From: Levilactobacillus yonginensis
GTDB lineage: Bacteria > Bacillota > Bacilli > Lactobacillales > Lactobacillaceae
Direction: 5' to 3'
Length of the DNA: 64,000 bases
Assembly (NCBI RefSeq): GCF_964065165.1
Contig: NZ_OZ061549.1
Location: 496,001-560,000 of the forward strand
Made by a program: the position numbers and the translations under genes
Notes under the pieces: generated by a model
Seen by the model: only the letters and a program-made list of their open reading frames with translations
Told to the model about the DNA's origin: nothing
Database searches by the model: none
Shown: piece after piece, positions 33,283 to 42,053 of the stretch
How the letters are laid out: every line of letters begins with the position of its first letter
How positions within the stretch are numbered: the first letter of the stretch is position 1

Positions 33283-33723
33283 GAACGCCCCTCCATATTC
33301 AATTTATCATGAAAGCAATGTTTAACAGTGAACTAAACAAGTTACTAAATTTATCCAGCGTTTATCAGAATTATAATAATCGATATTGGCATCTATATTG
33401 TTGAGTACCAACACCAATACCGTTCATACCCCACCAAAATCCTTGAGTTACTAAACCATATCATCCACCGCTAGCATTAGCAAGCAGCAAATTAGTGCCA
33501 ACGCAACCAGAAAAAAACGTGAGTTGATTGGTCTAATTTCAAATACCTCTCAGTTAACCGTGAATTTCCATCACGCCATATTTGGTCTGCCATTTACTAC
33601 AATTATCTTTATTGCCTAAACAAAGCTAAACGTAGCTGCCAATAATGTATCTAAAAGATGTCCGGCATAAAATATATATTGTGTAGATACATCATGCAAA
33701 TATTCCTTCTTGCTTCATTCTTC
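33283..33723. other. Gap with a decayed small secreted-peptide-like ORF
   Basis: On the minus strand, 33371-33457 reads YGLVTQGFWWGMNGIG, then TQQYRC, after a TGA. Just upstream another frame encodes a hydrophobic segment (FFLVALALICCLLML). This could be debris of a small Gly-rich secreted or bacteriocin-like peptide gene. Nothing else in the gap is supported. Confidence 0.3.
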
Positions 33724-33757
33724 AAAAAGGCAGCAACCAGTCGCCTGATTACTGCCT
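33724..33757 (-). terminator. Terminator of the MutS2-like gene
   Basis: Stem AGGCAGTAA / TTGCTGCCT with wobble pairs, followed on the minus strand by TTTTTG. Confidence 0.75.
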
Positions 33758-33778
33758 AACTTATTTGATATGAGTTGT

Positions 33779-35296
33779 TTATTTCGCTGCCAATCGCTGG
33801 CGTGTGTCGGCCAAAATTGCTGGCGCCAAGCCCAGCCGTTCTGCGAGCCAAACCGCCTCACTAGCGCCCACCTGATGCAAAAGCAACCGGTACGTTGGCC
33901 GCAACGTTTGCGGATCGAAGGCCATCGTCGCCGTCATAAACGTCGGACAACCCACCGCGTATTCCTTAATAGCACTAAAGTGAGTCGTTGCAATGATGGT
34001 CGCCCGTTGTCGCCGCAGGTACTCAATGATGGAGATACTAAGCGCTGAACCTTCTTCAGGGTCAGTCCCACTCCCAATTTCATCGAGCAGTACCAGTGCG
34101 TTTGGCTGAATATGGTTGGTCATCTCAACCAACGTCGTCATCTCGGCCGCAAAGGTACTCAATTGCGCCGTGATACTCTGGTTATCACCAATATCGACCC
34201 AGAACTGGCTGAAAACGGCCATCTGCGTCCCAGCTTCAGCCGGTAGCTCTAGTCCCACTTGCACCATCAAAGCAAACAGAGCGATGGTCTTTAAAACAAC
34301 AGTCTTCCCACCGGAGTTAGCCCCCGTGATCATCAGTCCCTGATGCGGCGATAATTCGACATCTAACGGTACCGCTTTTTCACCAAGCAAGGGATGGCGA
34401 CCTGCAACAATTTTAATGTGTTGGTTAGCATTGAGCTCGGGCATTCGACTTGCCGTTTCCAGTCCATAGCGCCCCCGGGCCATGATTTGGTCAAACTGAC
34501 TGAGCAGTGCTTGATTCTTAACCAAGTCGTCCCAGTGATCCAACACATCACCGGTCAACGTCGCCAGCAACTGGTAGACCTCGTCGCTCTCATCACCGAT
34601 GAGGCTCGTCAGGACAGCGCCTTTCTTGGCGGCCGCTTGTGGCTCAAAAAACACCGTCGACCCAGTCCCAGATTGGTCAACGACCTGACCACTAAACCGA
34701 TTCTTATAGCTGGCCTTCAATTGAACACAGACCCGATCATTCCGTGTGATCAGCCGGGGACTCTGGACTGCCTGCGCGTGTTTCTGGACAAACTGCGTTA
34801 GCGTTGATTGCACCTGCTGGCGTTGCTTTTTAATCTGTCGGCGAATATCCGCCAACTGTGGAGTAGCTTCGTCAGCAACCTGGCCCCGCACGATTACGTG
34901 TGCTAATCGGCCCTGAAGGCCACTCAACCGGCTCGCTGATCCTAACAATTCGGCCAATTTCGGTGCAAAATGTTGGTGAAGATCCAAGACTGTCTTTAAC
35001 CGCTGAAGATTTGTCAAAAAGTCGCTGACCAGTCCTAGCTGTTGGGCGTTGAGCAACAGTCCTTGATCCAGCTTCGTTTGTAATGCTGTTAGTTGATCCA
35101 AGTCAAAATACGTCAGCATCACGTCGTTGGCTAGTAACCGGTGGGCCTCCGCCGTCAGGACTAACTGTTGCTGGACCACGGCCAAGTCGGTTTCATTGGC
35201 ACTGGCCTGTAATTCCGCAGCCGCCCGTTTACTGTGAGTATAACTGGCAACGGTGGCCAGGATTTGATCTAATTGGGTAATTTGTTGTAAATTCAT
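33779..35296 (-). CDS. MutS2-like ATPase lacking the Smr nuclease domain
   Basis: 505 residues from ATG 35296 (AAGGAG upstream). N-terminal lever/clamp helices match MutS2 (LDQILATVASYTHSKRAA; RITRNDRVCVQLKASYKNRFSG). The ATPase has Walker A GANSGGKT, Walker B LVLLDEIGSGTDPEEG and ATTHF. MutS2 proper is about 780 residues and continues with a coiled coil, KOW and C-terminal Smr domain; this protein ends right after the ATPase (ILADTRQRLAAK). It therefore belongs to a short MutS-related subgroup, possibly acting on DNA junctions or ribosomes without endonuclease activity. Confidence 0.83.
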   Translation of the reverse strand: MNLQQITQLDQILATVASYTHSKRAAAELQASANETDLAVVQQQLVLTAEAHRLLANDVMLTYFDLDQLTALQTKLDQGLLLNAQQLGLVSDFLTNLQRLKTVLDLHQHFAPKLAELLGSASRLSGLQGRLAHVIVRGQVADEATPQLADIRRQIKKQRQQVQSTLTQFVQKHAQAVQSPRLITRNDRVCVQLKASYKNRFSGQVVDQSGTGSTVFFEPQAAAKKGAVLTSLIGDESDEVYQLLATLTGDVLDHWDDLVKNQALLSQFDQIMARGRYGLETASRMPELNANQHIKIVAGRHPLLGEKAVPLDVELSPHQGLMITGANSGGKTVVLKTIALFALMVQVGLELPAEAGTQMAVFSQFWVDIGDNQSITAQLSTFAAEMTTLVEMTNHIQPNALVLLDEIGSGTDPEEGSALSISIIEYLRRQRATIIATTHFSAIKEYAVGCPTFMTATMAFDPQTLRPTYRLLLHQVGASEAVWLAERLGLAPAILADTRQRLAAK

Positions 35297-35623
35297 TTTT
35301 TCTCCTTGCAGCGAACAGCATGGAGAAACCATTCATAAATAATTGAATTGTCGGCCCTGCTGTTTGCTAATGCTTGCACGAATTCGTGCCGGACATCGCG
35401 CGACAATTTTCCACACTCATTAACGTCACTCCTCGTTTTTTTCGTAGATGTTAACCGTAACATATGTCCAAGCTTTGAGCAACTTGCCAATCATTGATAC
35501 CTGGCACATTGTCAATGATTGCCATTAAAAGACAGACCGAGAAATTCAGATTTCATTTCCAGACAGTCAAAAGACCAGCCATCGCCTCCCGACAATGTAC
35601 TGACCTTTTCCTAAAATACCGCT
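35297..35623. other. Intergenic region without a supported gene
   Basis: A minus-strand frame at 35293-35490 is open but has no ribosome site or family match. No hairpin with T-tail stands out. Probably promoter and decayed sequence. Confidence 0.4.
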
Positions 35624-35947
35624 CTACATTTGCCCTTCGAACCGCCGCGTTAGCTTTGCTTCGCTCGCCTGCAAAAGGTCCTGCGCATCAATCCCGTACA
35701 GGCTACTAATAACCAAGACTTGGTCCAAGGCGTCTGCGAGCTCTTCTTTCAAATTAGCCTGTAATTCCACCGGTGTGGCCTTCTTCTCACCTGGATGGTC
35801 ACGCCCAATCTCAATGGCCCGAATGGCTCGCGAAACTTCACCCGTCTCCTCCGTCAAAAAATTCAAATGTACGAACGGTGAATACTGATACCAATTCCGC
35901 TGCTGATAGAACCTAACCAACCATTCTTGATGATCCGTGATTGTCAT
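35624..35947 (-). CDS. MazG-like nucleotide pyrophosphohydrolase
   Basis: 107 residues from ATG 35947 (GAGGAGGAG upstream). All-alpha NTP-PPase signature: EETGEVSRAI near residue 34, then EELADALDQVLVI near 70, giving the EExxE / ExxD magnesium-binding pattern. Such enzymes remove non-canonical or excess nucleoside triphosphates. Single gene. Confidence 0.82.
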   Translation of the reverse strand: MTITDHQEWLVRFYQQRNWYQYSPFVHLNFLTEETGEVSRAIRAIEIGRDHPGEKKATPVELQANLKEELADALDQVLVISSLYGIDAQDLLQASEAKLTRRFEGQM

Positions 35948-36052
35948 TCTCAAACTCCTCCTCTTAACTGTGCTTCTACAACTTTACCAGAGTTGAAGCC
36001 TGGCGCAACTAGAACTACTTACAAATGCTGTTATACAGCACTTGTTGGCGAA

Positions 36053-36622
36053 TTAATCGTCTTCATCGGTCTCGCCCAGCCGCTTCAAACCAGCCATCAA
36101 CAACGCGGCTATTTTTGCCGGGGACTCCGGTTTGTCTTGAACCAGCCAGCGGTTGAGTACATTCCAAAAGCCACCAGTGGCAAAGCTCATAATGTAATCG
36201 GTCTCGGTCGGTGACCCATCAATGTGCCAAGGTGCCGGAAATACCCGATAGATTTCACTAGCCATAGGCGTAATCTTAGCGAGCATCCGACTAAATAAGC
36301 CCTGGGCAATCAACACCCGAATCCGCTCACGCTCCTGCCACCAAAACTCAAAAAAGTACGTGAGCACATCCTTAAATCTTAGTTGCTGCGGCGCAATTTG
36401 CTGAAGTGCCACTAAGTACCGCTGACCAACCTCCCGATCATAGTAATCCAATAAGTCATCCTTATCTCGGAATGCCCGGTAAAAAGTCCGGCGGGATAGC
36501 TGTGCCTGCTCAGCAATTTGAGTCACGGTAATCGTGTCGTAAGGCTGCTCGCTTAATAAATCAAATAATGCGGCCACTAACCACTCTTTTGACTGTTGTG
36601 CCAGTCTTTCTTGCCCATTCAT
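36053..36622 (-). CDS. TetR-family regulator of the 36776 exporter
   Basis: About 189 residues from ATG 36622 (AGGAGG upstream); the frame extends to 36664. HTH at ITVTQIAEQAQLSRRTFYRAFRDKDDLLDYY. The C-terminal domain is of the same kind as the TetR at 17481 (late IMSFATGGFWNVLNRW). Divergent from a DHA2 pump, the same arrangement as at 15.7-18.0 kb. Confidence 0.87.
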   Translation of the reverse strand: MNGQERLAQQSKEWLVAALFDLLSEQPYDTITVTQIAEQAQLSRRTFYRAFRDKDDLLDYYDREVGQRYLVALQQIAPQQLRFKDVLTYFFEFWWQERERIRVLIAQGLFSRMLAKITPMASEIYRVFPAPWHIDGSPTETDYIMSFATGGFWNVLNRWLVQDKPESPAKIAALLMAGLKRLGETDEDD

Positions 36623-36722
36623 CGTTACCAACCTCCTGTCACAGACCACCAGCATTTGTAGCACTTGTCCCTCACGTGAGACCCCCGCTTGTGTCTCCCA
36701 GTATACGCTGTTAAGGTCAAAG

Positions 36723-36738
36723 TGTCACAGATGTGACA
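36723..36738. promoter_or_regulatory. Probable TetR operator
   Basis: TGTCAC (36723-36728) / GTGACA (36733-36738), centred on AGAT, in the divergent region between regulator and pump. A related CACAGATGTG motif follows at 36745. Confidence 0.6.
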
Positions 36739-36775
36739 TGACAACACAGATGTGCCATTTAAGGGGGAGTGTCCT

Positions 36776-38521
36776 ATGAATAAGCTCAAGGGTGTTTTAC
36801 CAGTTTTACTACTAGGCAACTTGCTATGCATGATGGATGTGTCCATTATGACGATTGTTTTGCCAGAGATTCAGTCAGCTTTCGGGGAAAGCTTAACCGA
36901 ACTTTCCTGGGCTCTCAACATCTACACCATCACCTTTGCCACGTTAATTATTCCATTCTGTCGGTTAGCGGAACGGTTTGGTCAAAATAAATTTGTCTTC
37001 GGCGGCCTATTAGTCTTTGGCACTGGGTCGCTACTCACCGGAATGGCACCAAACCTAGCCTGGATGTTAGTAGCACGCGCCGTTCAAAGCGTTGGGGCCG
37101 CTGCTATCATTCCCACCAGTATGGTTATTGGTTTGGACCTGAGCAGCATGGCTAACCGAAATCGGGTTGTAGCAGCATTGGCTGGCATTCAGGGCCTAGC
37201 AGTTGCCCTTGGCCCGACAATCGGGGGAATTGTTGCCCAGTACTGGGGCTGGCGTTGGGTCTTCTTCATCAACGTTCCACTGGTCATCATTGACCTGCTA
37301 GTTTTTGGTTTCGTCCTACCACTCCGTCACGAAAAAACCGTTCACGTAAAAATTGATTGGTTAGGCGCCCTACTTAGCATGATCATGCTTTTCAGCCTCT
37401 CACTGGGCCTGATCAAGGGAAATGATTGGGGCTGGCATACCGGAACTATTCTCGGGTTATTTATTTTGGCAACTGGCAGTTTTTTACTTTTCCTACTTTG
37501 GGAACGGCATACCGCCAATCCCATGGTTGATTTAGCACTCTTTCACAGTCGAAATTTCAGCGGATCTGGTTTGGCACTGGTTCTCTGCAACTTCTTTCTA
37601 GGTGGTCTGGCCGTCCTCTTACCGACCTTCTTGACCCGGGTCCACGGTACCAGCGAGTTAAAGGCGGCACTCCTTATGACGCCTTACTCAGTAACGGTTA
37701 TGCTAACCGTCATCTTGGCGTCACTGATCATCAAGCGGATCAACAACAAGCTCATCTTGACCATTGGCTTTCTGCTAATGGGCGTGAGCTACTACCTCCT
37801 CAGTACCGTTCCATTGGGTTCTAACTACTGTCATTTGATTATCGCAGATATTCTCTTAGGCTTGGGTTACGGACTCGTGGCTGCTACCGCCAATATTCTC
37901 GTCGTTGCCGATTTTCACGGGTCACGTTTAACCAGCTCACAAAGTGTCGCTAACGTTTTGCGCCAAGTCGGCATGGTCCTGGCAATTGCCGTATTCACCA
38001 CCTTGCTAACCAGCAACGTGTCACAGGCTAAGCAAAATACGATGACGGACGCGCGAGTACGTATCAATCGCCTAAGCAACCTATCAACTGGACAACGGCA
38101 GCGATTGACCCAAAAGCTTCAGCACAAATTGCAGCCAACCAGTACCACAGTTTCCGCGACTAATTCAACGGTTAAGCCTACAGTCGTCACCGTCTCAACT
38201 GCCACTCGCTTGCAAAAGACCAATCAGGCCTATCAAACCGCCTTACAGAAGTTAGCGGTCACACAACAGGTCTCACCAGCATTACTTCCACAAACGGTGA
38301 AGCAGAAGATCCACCAAACTGTCAGCCATGTAGTCAATCAAAAAATCACGCAAAAGATCCATCAACTCAATCAAGAACTGAGTAATCTTGTTCAGAGCGT
38401 TCACCACACCCTCAAGCACCAGTTAAATCATGCTTTTCTAAATGTCTTTACTACACTCAGCTGGTTACCATTTGCCGCCATTTCAATCATTCCTATCTTC
38501 AAGTTCCGCCACACAACTTAA
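36776..38521 (+). CDS. DHA2-family multidrug exporter
   Basis: 581 residues from ATG 36776 (GGGGGAG upstream). TM1 MDVSIMTIVLP, motif A CRLAERFGQNK, motif C VALGPTIGG. Before the last membrane helix there is an extracytoplasmic segment of about 125 residues, rich in Gln/Thr/Val (TRLQKTNQAYQTALQKL, TVKQKIHQTVSHVVNQK). The paralogue at 15680-17389 has the same layout. Divergent TetR regulator; strong terminator at 38565. Confidence 0.88.
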   Translation: MNKLKGVLPVLLLGNLLCMMDVSIMTIVLPEIQSAFGESLTELSWALNIYTITFATLIIPFCRLAERFGQNKFVFGGLLVFGTGSLLTGMAPNLAWMLVARAVQSVGAAAIIPTSMVIGLDLSSMANRNRVVAALAGIQGLAVALGPTIGGIVAQYWGWRWVFFINVPLVIIDLLVFGFVLPLRHEKTVHVKIDWLGALLSMIMLFSLSLGLIKGNDWGWHTGTILGLFILATGSFLLFLLWERHTANPMVDLALFHSRNFSGSGLALVLCNFFLGGLAVLLPTFLTRVHGTSELKAALLMTPYSVTVMLTVILASLIIKRINNKLILTIGFLLMGVSYYLLSTVPLGSNYCHLIIADILLGLGYGLVAATANILVVADFHGSRLTSSQSVANVLRQVGMVLAIAVFTTLLTSNVSQAKQNTMTDARVRINRLSNLSTGQRQRLTQKLQHKLQPTSTTVSATNSTVKPTVVTVSTATRLQKTNQAYQTALQKLAVTQQVSPALLPQTVKQKIHQTVSHVVNQKITQKIHQLNQELSNLVQSVHHTLKHQLNHAFLNVFTTLSWLPFAAISIIPIFKFRHTT

Positions 38522-38564
38522 ACGCCTACTAGCGCACGTTTCACCAAGATAAGTCTCGAAATAG

Positions 38565-38599
38565 AACAAGGGCCTGGGATTTCCCCCCAGGCCCTTGTT
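38565..38599 (+). terminator. Strong terminator of the exporter
   Basis: Perfect 14-bp GC-rich stem (38565-38578 with 38586-38599). An outer inverted repeat CACGTTTCAC (38535-38544) / GTGAAACGTG flanks it. Confidence 0.8.
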
Positions 38600-38639
38600 G
38601 CACTCCAAATGTGTGAAACGTGAGACAGATGGCCAGTGT

Positions 38640-39116
38640 CTAAGCAACTTTCCGCCACACCCACCGAGCTACCAAAAACAAGCTGATAATTGGCCCAAAT
38701 AGAATTAGTAAAAGCGTGGCCCAAAGTCGCTCACAGTAAACGTAAAGTGGATTAAAAATCTCATCTGTGCTTTGCGTCGTATCAGTCGTGAATGCCCAGG
38801 GATTGACCGTCACACCATTGGTCGTCCAGCGCCGGTCACGGTGGCTATTCTGCATATCTTGTTGATGCATGGCCAGCGAGCGAGTTTTATAGGACGTCAT
38901 CTCTTCGTCATTTTTAATGAACAAGTTCGCAAATTGCCGCCGTAGCACCGGGTAACACACCAACCAGCTCAGAAGAATCCAGACCACGTAGGGGGTTAGT
39001 GGGACCTGCCACTGCCCCTTGATTCGTTGCAGGCCAAAGGCTAACAGAATCCCTGTGATCAAAGTTCCTTTGAGCAGTGCAACCAGATAACCAGTGAAAC
39101 TCATCCGCTTCCCCAC
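38640..39116 (-). CDS. Membrane protein of unknown function
   Basis: 158 residues: two N-terminal membrane segments (LVALLKGTLITGILLAFGL; PYVVWILLSWLVCYPVL), a polar stretch with RDRRWTTNGVTVNPWAF, and one C-terminal segment (LWATLLLILFGPIISLFLVAR) with a basic end. No family recognised. Preceded by AGGAGG. Confidence 0.65.
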   Translation of the reverse strand: MGKRMSFTGYLVALLKGTLITGILLAFGLQRIKGQWQVPLTPYVVWILLSWLVCYPVLRRQFANLFIKNDEEMTSYKTRSLAMHQQDMQNSHRDRRWTTNGVTVNPWAFTTDTTQSTDEIFNPLYVYCERLWATLLLILFGPIISLFLVARWVWRKVA

Positions 39117-39405
39117 ATAGACCGCCTCCTATTTCTAATCAAATTTTAATATAATTGTACCAATCCTGCCATAAATTTTCTAGTGCTAAGCTTCAATTCA
39201 TCGATCTGTTCACAACTCTTGCCTTTTACCCAACAAGTCTTTAAAGAATGTGCTGATTCTGCGACGTGATACTTACGATTTTCCTAAAGGTCCCAAGAAA
39301 CCTTAAAGTCCCGGTCAAAAGGCTTCACTAACAGCTGGTTTGCGGTAGGATAGCAACATGTTGAATAAAACGAATGACTGGCAGTAATCTTACGGAGGTG
39401 ATTGG

Positions 39406-39921
39406 ATGCGCTGGGAACCGCTATTACTCATAATCTTAATGGCCGGACTAAGCGGCCTATTTATCCTTGCAACCGGCAAAAAGGTCCATTGGCTGGCCCT
39501 TCTAATCCTAGCTTACTTTACCGGATTAGCTGGAATTGTCTTCACACCACTATCCTTTTCTGGGACGGGCGTTTACATCATGCCAGCAGGCATTGGTCGG
39601 GTAAACTTAACCCACCTGGACCTGTTTAACCTGGGATTTGCGGAAAATATTTTAATGACCATTCCCATCGGGTTAATGATCAAATGGCTGTTGCCCAAGC
39701 TATCCTTCTTGGCGACTGCTGGATTTGGTGTCTTCGTGGGCGGTAGTATTGAAACGATTCAATACATCTTATCCCACCACTGGTTGATCAACCGCAGTAG
39801 CGATATCAATGATGTTCTGGCTAACGCACTCGGCATCATCGTGGGCGGTATCGTGATGGCAATTTACTACAAAGTTAGCGTCAGTCGTCGACAGGGACGA
39901 CATACTCGCGCGCTAGCTTAA
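39406..39921 (+). CDS. VanZ-family membrane protein
   Basis: 171 residues, five membrane segments. The NILMTIPIGLMI and GGSIETIQYI stretches plus SSDINDVLANALGIIVGG are the VanZ family signature (acidic DxNDVLxNxLG motif). VanZ-like proteins affect envelope and glycopeptide tolerance; the precise reaction is unknown. ACGGAGGTGA precedes the ATG. Followed by a terminator. Confidence 0.87.
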   Translation: MRWEPLLLIILMAGLSGLFILATGKKVHWLALLILAYFTGLAGIVFTPLSFSGTGVYIMPAGIGRVNLTHLDLFNLGFAENILMTIPIGLMIKWLLPKLSFLATAGFGVFVGGSIETIQYILSHHWLINRSSDINDVLANALGIIVGGIVMAIYYKVSVSRRQGRHTRALA

Positions 39922-39934
39922 ACCAACTCATAAA

Positions 39935-39982
39935 AAAACTGGCGTGACCTAGTCTAAAAATAAACTGGGTCACGCCAGTTTT
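39935..39982 (+). terminator. Terminator of the VanZ gene
   Basis: 17-bp stem AAAACTGGCGTGACCTA / TGGGTCACGCCAGTTTT with T-run on both sides. Confidence 0.9.
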
Positions 39983-40046
39983 CTGTTCTCTAAATATTCA
40001 CAGCTAAACATTGAAAGTTCAAAACAGTTATCAAACCAAGATATTG

Positions 40047-40186
40047 ACTTCCACCTGCGGCCTGAAAAGCGGTCCTTCGGCTCGGTTTGAAGCCCGGGAA
40101 AAACACCAGTCTCCAAACGCGTCCCACGCTGTAAACCGAAAAATCGGCTAACACCGTCGACACAGCGAACTCCACCTCTGCCCCCC
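40047..40186 (+). repeat. Structured intergenic element, copy i
   Basis: Shares with copy iii the blocks GCCTGA-AA-CGGTC, CTCG, CGTCCCACGCTGTAA and CTAACACCGTCGACACAGC in the same order. Variable stems between the blocks keep pairing: GTTTG / CAAAC, and CCGA-AAAA-TCGG where copy iii has AGCTGGT-AAATC-ACCAGCT. GCTGT / ACAGC forms a closing stem. The 5' part seems truncated relative to copies ii and iii. Confidence 0.6.
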
Positions 40187-40284
40187 CCCGGTTAAACGGA
40201 TTCTTGGAAACTAAGCTAACTTACACACCTGAATGACAGTATTTACTCACTATTATTGGCGTTCCACTAGGTAGCCGAGAGTGA

Positions 40285-40429
40285 GCCAAATTTGGACTCA
40301 GCCGTGGGATTTTCAAGTGACTTTCTTGAAAATGGCGACTTGAAGACGTGCTTTACGGCTTCAAGCGAGGGGCAAGACCGTTTTTGGGCTTGTCCCGTCC
40401 TTCCCACCGCGTTCCAGTCCAAATTTGGC
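40285..40429 (-). repeat. Structured intergenic element, copy ii
   Basis: Bounded by a perfect 14-bp inverted repeat (40285-40298 and 40416-40429), nested with GTGGGA / TCCCAC, and containing hairpins CTTGAAG / CTTCAAG and ATTTTCAAG / CTTGAAAAT. On the minus strand it carries the conserved AAACGGTCTTGCCCCTCG block also found at 54102-54119. The surrounding 40190-40560 sequence matches 54515-54735 in reverse orientation, where the inner part is missing. Confidence 0.65.
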
Positions 40430-40552
40430 GAACGGGTAAGGCGGTAATTTCCCACTATGTCTAACTCCCCCCAACACCCAATTCTTGTTGTATCAAGCAT
40501 AGTTGGTGTTTCAGTACTTTCACTTTTAGACGACAATATCAATTGACCACCA

Positions 40553-40594
40553 AAGAAAAGAAGCAGCCCCTCCGCACGCGTAAGGAACTACTTC
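40553..40594 (-). terminator. Terminator of the GtrA gene
   Basis: 12-bp stem with wobble pairs (40560-40572 with 40583-40594), then CTTTTCTTT on the minus strand. Confidence 0.7.
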
Positions 40595-40604
40595 ACCTAA
40601 AAGT

Positions 40605-41042
40605 CTATTCATCGACGGTCGACGTCGCTTTAGTCTTCCGGAAAACAAACCACTTACTGAAGAAGTAGTTGGCCAATACGACCACGACTTGATCGACTAA
40701 CTTTGTTAACATTTCGTTTTGAGCAAGTAAGGAGACCCCAATCCACATGATACCTTCGTCCATGATCAGCGTTGCTGCCCGGACCGAGAAGAACGTCACG
40801 ATTTCTCGCCAGAGCGCTTCAAACGTGGTGAAGTGAGAATGGAAGACCCACACCCGGTTGGTCACGTAGGCGAACAGCACGGAAACGAACCAAGCAACGG
40901 CCGTCCCAATCTGATAGTTCCAACCCCACATGGTGGCCGTCACGTAAAAGACCACCAGGTTGACCAACGTCGTTAACCCACCGAAAAATAGGTAAGCAAT
41001 GACACTTTTATATTTTGCGTAAAGTTGACTTATCCGGTTCAT
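40605..41042 (-). CDS. GtrA-family membrane protein
   Basis: 145 residues, four membrane helices. YLFFGGLTTLVNLVVFY, the VAWFVSVLFAYVTNRVWVF segment and VVLANYFFSKWFVFRK are the standard GtrA landmarks. The family takes part in moving lipid-linked sugars across the membrane or in cell-wall glycosylation. No glycosyltransferase is adjacent, so the partner is elsewhere. Confidence 0.9.
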   Translation of the reverse strand: MNRISQLYAKYKSVIAYLFFGGLTTLVNLVVFYVTATMWGWNYQIGTAVAWFVSVLFAYVTNRVWVFHSHFTTFEALWREIVTFFSVRAATLIMDEGIMWIGVSLLAQNEMLTKLVDQVVVVLANYFFSKWFVFRKTKATSTVDE

Positions 41043-41296
41043 TGAAATCCTCCCCGAAGAGCTGCCCCTTCAATCTTGTTATAACGGAGAATTCCGCTTT
41101 AAGCAAGGTGTTGACCCCTTTTGATAGAAAAAATTAAGGTGTTTACTCGGCCACTGACTTTACCTTGGTGACTGAGTTGTTCTGTGAGGCATTATTTATG
41201 TGCATCGTGGTAGTGGTGGTGATTGTTTTGTTATTATAAGTTAAAGTAATAATTTTAATTGTCACTACTCTAATTTCGTTCTCAGATTACCCCATT

Positions 41297-41332
41297 GAAA
41301 AACACCACCTCAGCGCACTGCCAAGATGGTGT
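41297..41332 (-). terminator. Terminator of folT
   Basis: Nine-bp stem with one mismatch (ACACCATCT / AGGTGGTGT) and TTTTT on the minus strand, just past the folT stop. Confidence 0.8.
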
Positions 41333-41338
41333 CAATAG

Positions 41339-41881
41339 TTAAATTTTTAAGCGTTCTTGAATCATTTGAATCGTATGGCTCTTCAGCACTAAGTAAACCA
41401 GCACAATTTGAATCGGTGTGGTAATCAACTGCTTCAACGCCCGGACTGGGAACAAACCCCAAAACGGCGTTTTATACATGATTGTCACCCACAACGTATT
41501 CAAAATGGCGTTAACGACTAACGAAATCAAGACGGAAGCCCCAATCACACGCCACCAGGTTACCGGTTGTCGGTAAAGAAATAACGCGTAAATCAGTGAC
41601 CCCAAGACTGCCGATAGCGTGAAGCCTAGGAAGAACGGCCCACCAGTCATCAACGTGCCAACCACGTCAACCACTGCCGCCGTCATCATCCCCCACCAGG
41701 GACCATACCACTTCGCAATGAGTGCAACTATCAAGAAAGTGAAGCTAAACTTGATAAAGCTGTTACCCACCGAGAATCGACTGATCACCAATTGTAGTGC
41801 CATCAACAGTCCCATTGTTACCACGCTCAACGTGTCCAGCTTGGGAAGCCGGGTATTTGCCATCGTCTTCAATTCAGACAT
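41339..41881 (-). CDS. folT: ECF transporter S component for folate (FolT)
   Basis: 180 residues, six hydrophobic segments. NAILNTLWVTIMYKTPFWGLFPVRALKQL contains the NTLW and R-K pattern characteristic of FolT. It binds folate and works with the shared EcfA/A'/T energy module encoded elsewhere. The identification is strengthened by the tetrahydrofolate riboswitch directly upstream. AGGAG sits right against ATG 41881, within a CTCC / GGAG hairpin, so the ribosome site can be sequestered; TTG 41872 and ATG 41863 are alternative starts. Confidence 0.9.
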   Translation of the reverse strand: MSELKTMANTRLPKLDTLSVVTMGLLMALQLVISRFSVGNSFIKFSFTFLIVALIAKWYGPWWGMMTAAVVDVVGTLMTGGPFFLGFTLSAVLGSLIYALFLYRQPVTWWRVIGASVLISLVVNAILNTLWVTIMYKTPFWGLFPVRALKQLITTPIQIVLVYLVLKSHTIQMIQERLKI

Positions 41882-41904
41882 CTCCTAGGGGAGTTGCCAC
41901 ATCG

Positions 41905-42001
41905 CTGCGGCCAATGCGGAAATAAGATCGCGGGACACATCCCTTCGTCTGGTGTTCACATTGCGTTCCACCAGCACTTGACGCCTTATTTCCTACTCCG
42001 T
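41905..42001 (-). promoter_or_regulatory. Tetrahydrofolate riboswitch
   Basis: On the minus strand the conserved THF-riboswitch blocks appear in order: GGAGTAG, GCGTCAAGTG, GAACGC, ATGTG, ACGAAGGGA, CCCGCG, then CGCATTGGCCGC, with pairing stems in between (GGAAATAAG / CTTATTTCC closing P2; CTGGTG / CACCAG). It ends 23 bases before the folT start, suiting translational control. Confidence 0.88.
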
Positions 42002-42053
42002 AAATTTTAATTACAGGAGATAGCATACCATATCCACACACAGGATGCACGAC

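Noticed and set aside
35293..35490. 65-residue ORF upstream of the MutS2-like gene
   Set aside because: No ribosome site and no family resemblance.
39990..40175. Minus-strand ORF with AVSTVLA and YSVGR, also similar to an ORF at 53975-54223
   Set aside because: Similarity follows the shared structured repeat; the frames have no ribosome site and differ in length and remainder.
40267..40542. 91-residue minus-strand ORF
   Set aside because: Lies over structured element ii and its flank; the matching locus at 54.5 kb does not keep the frame.
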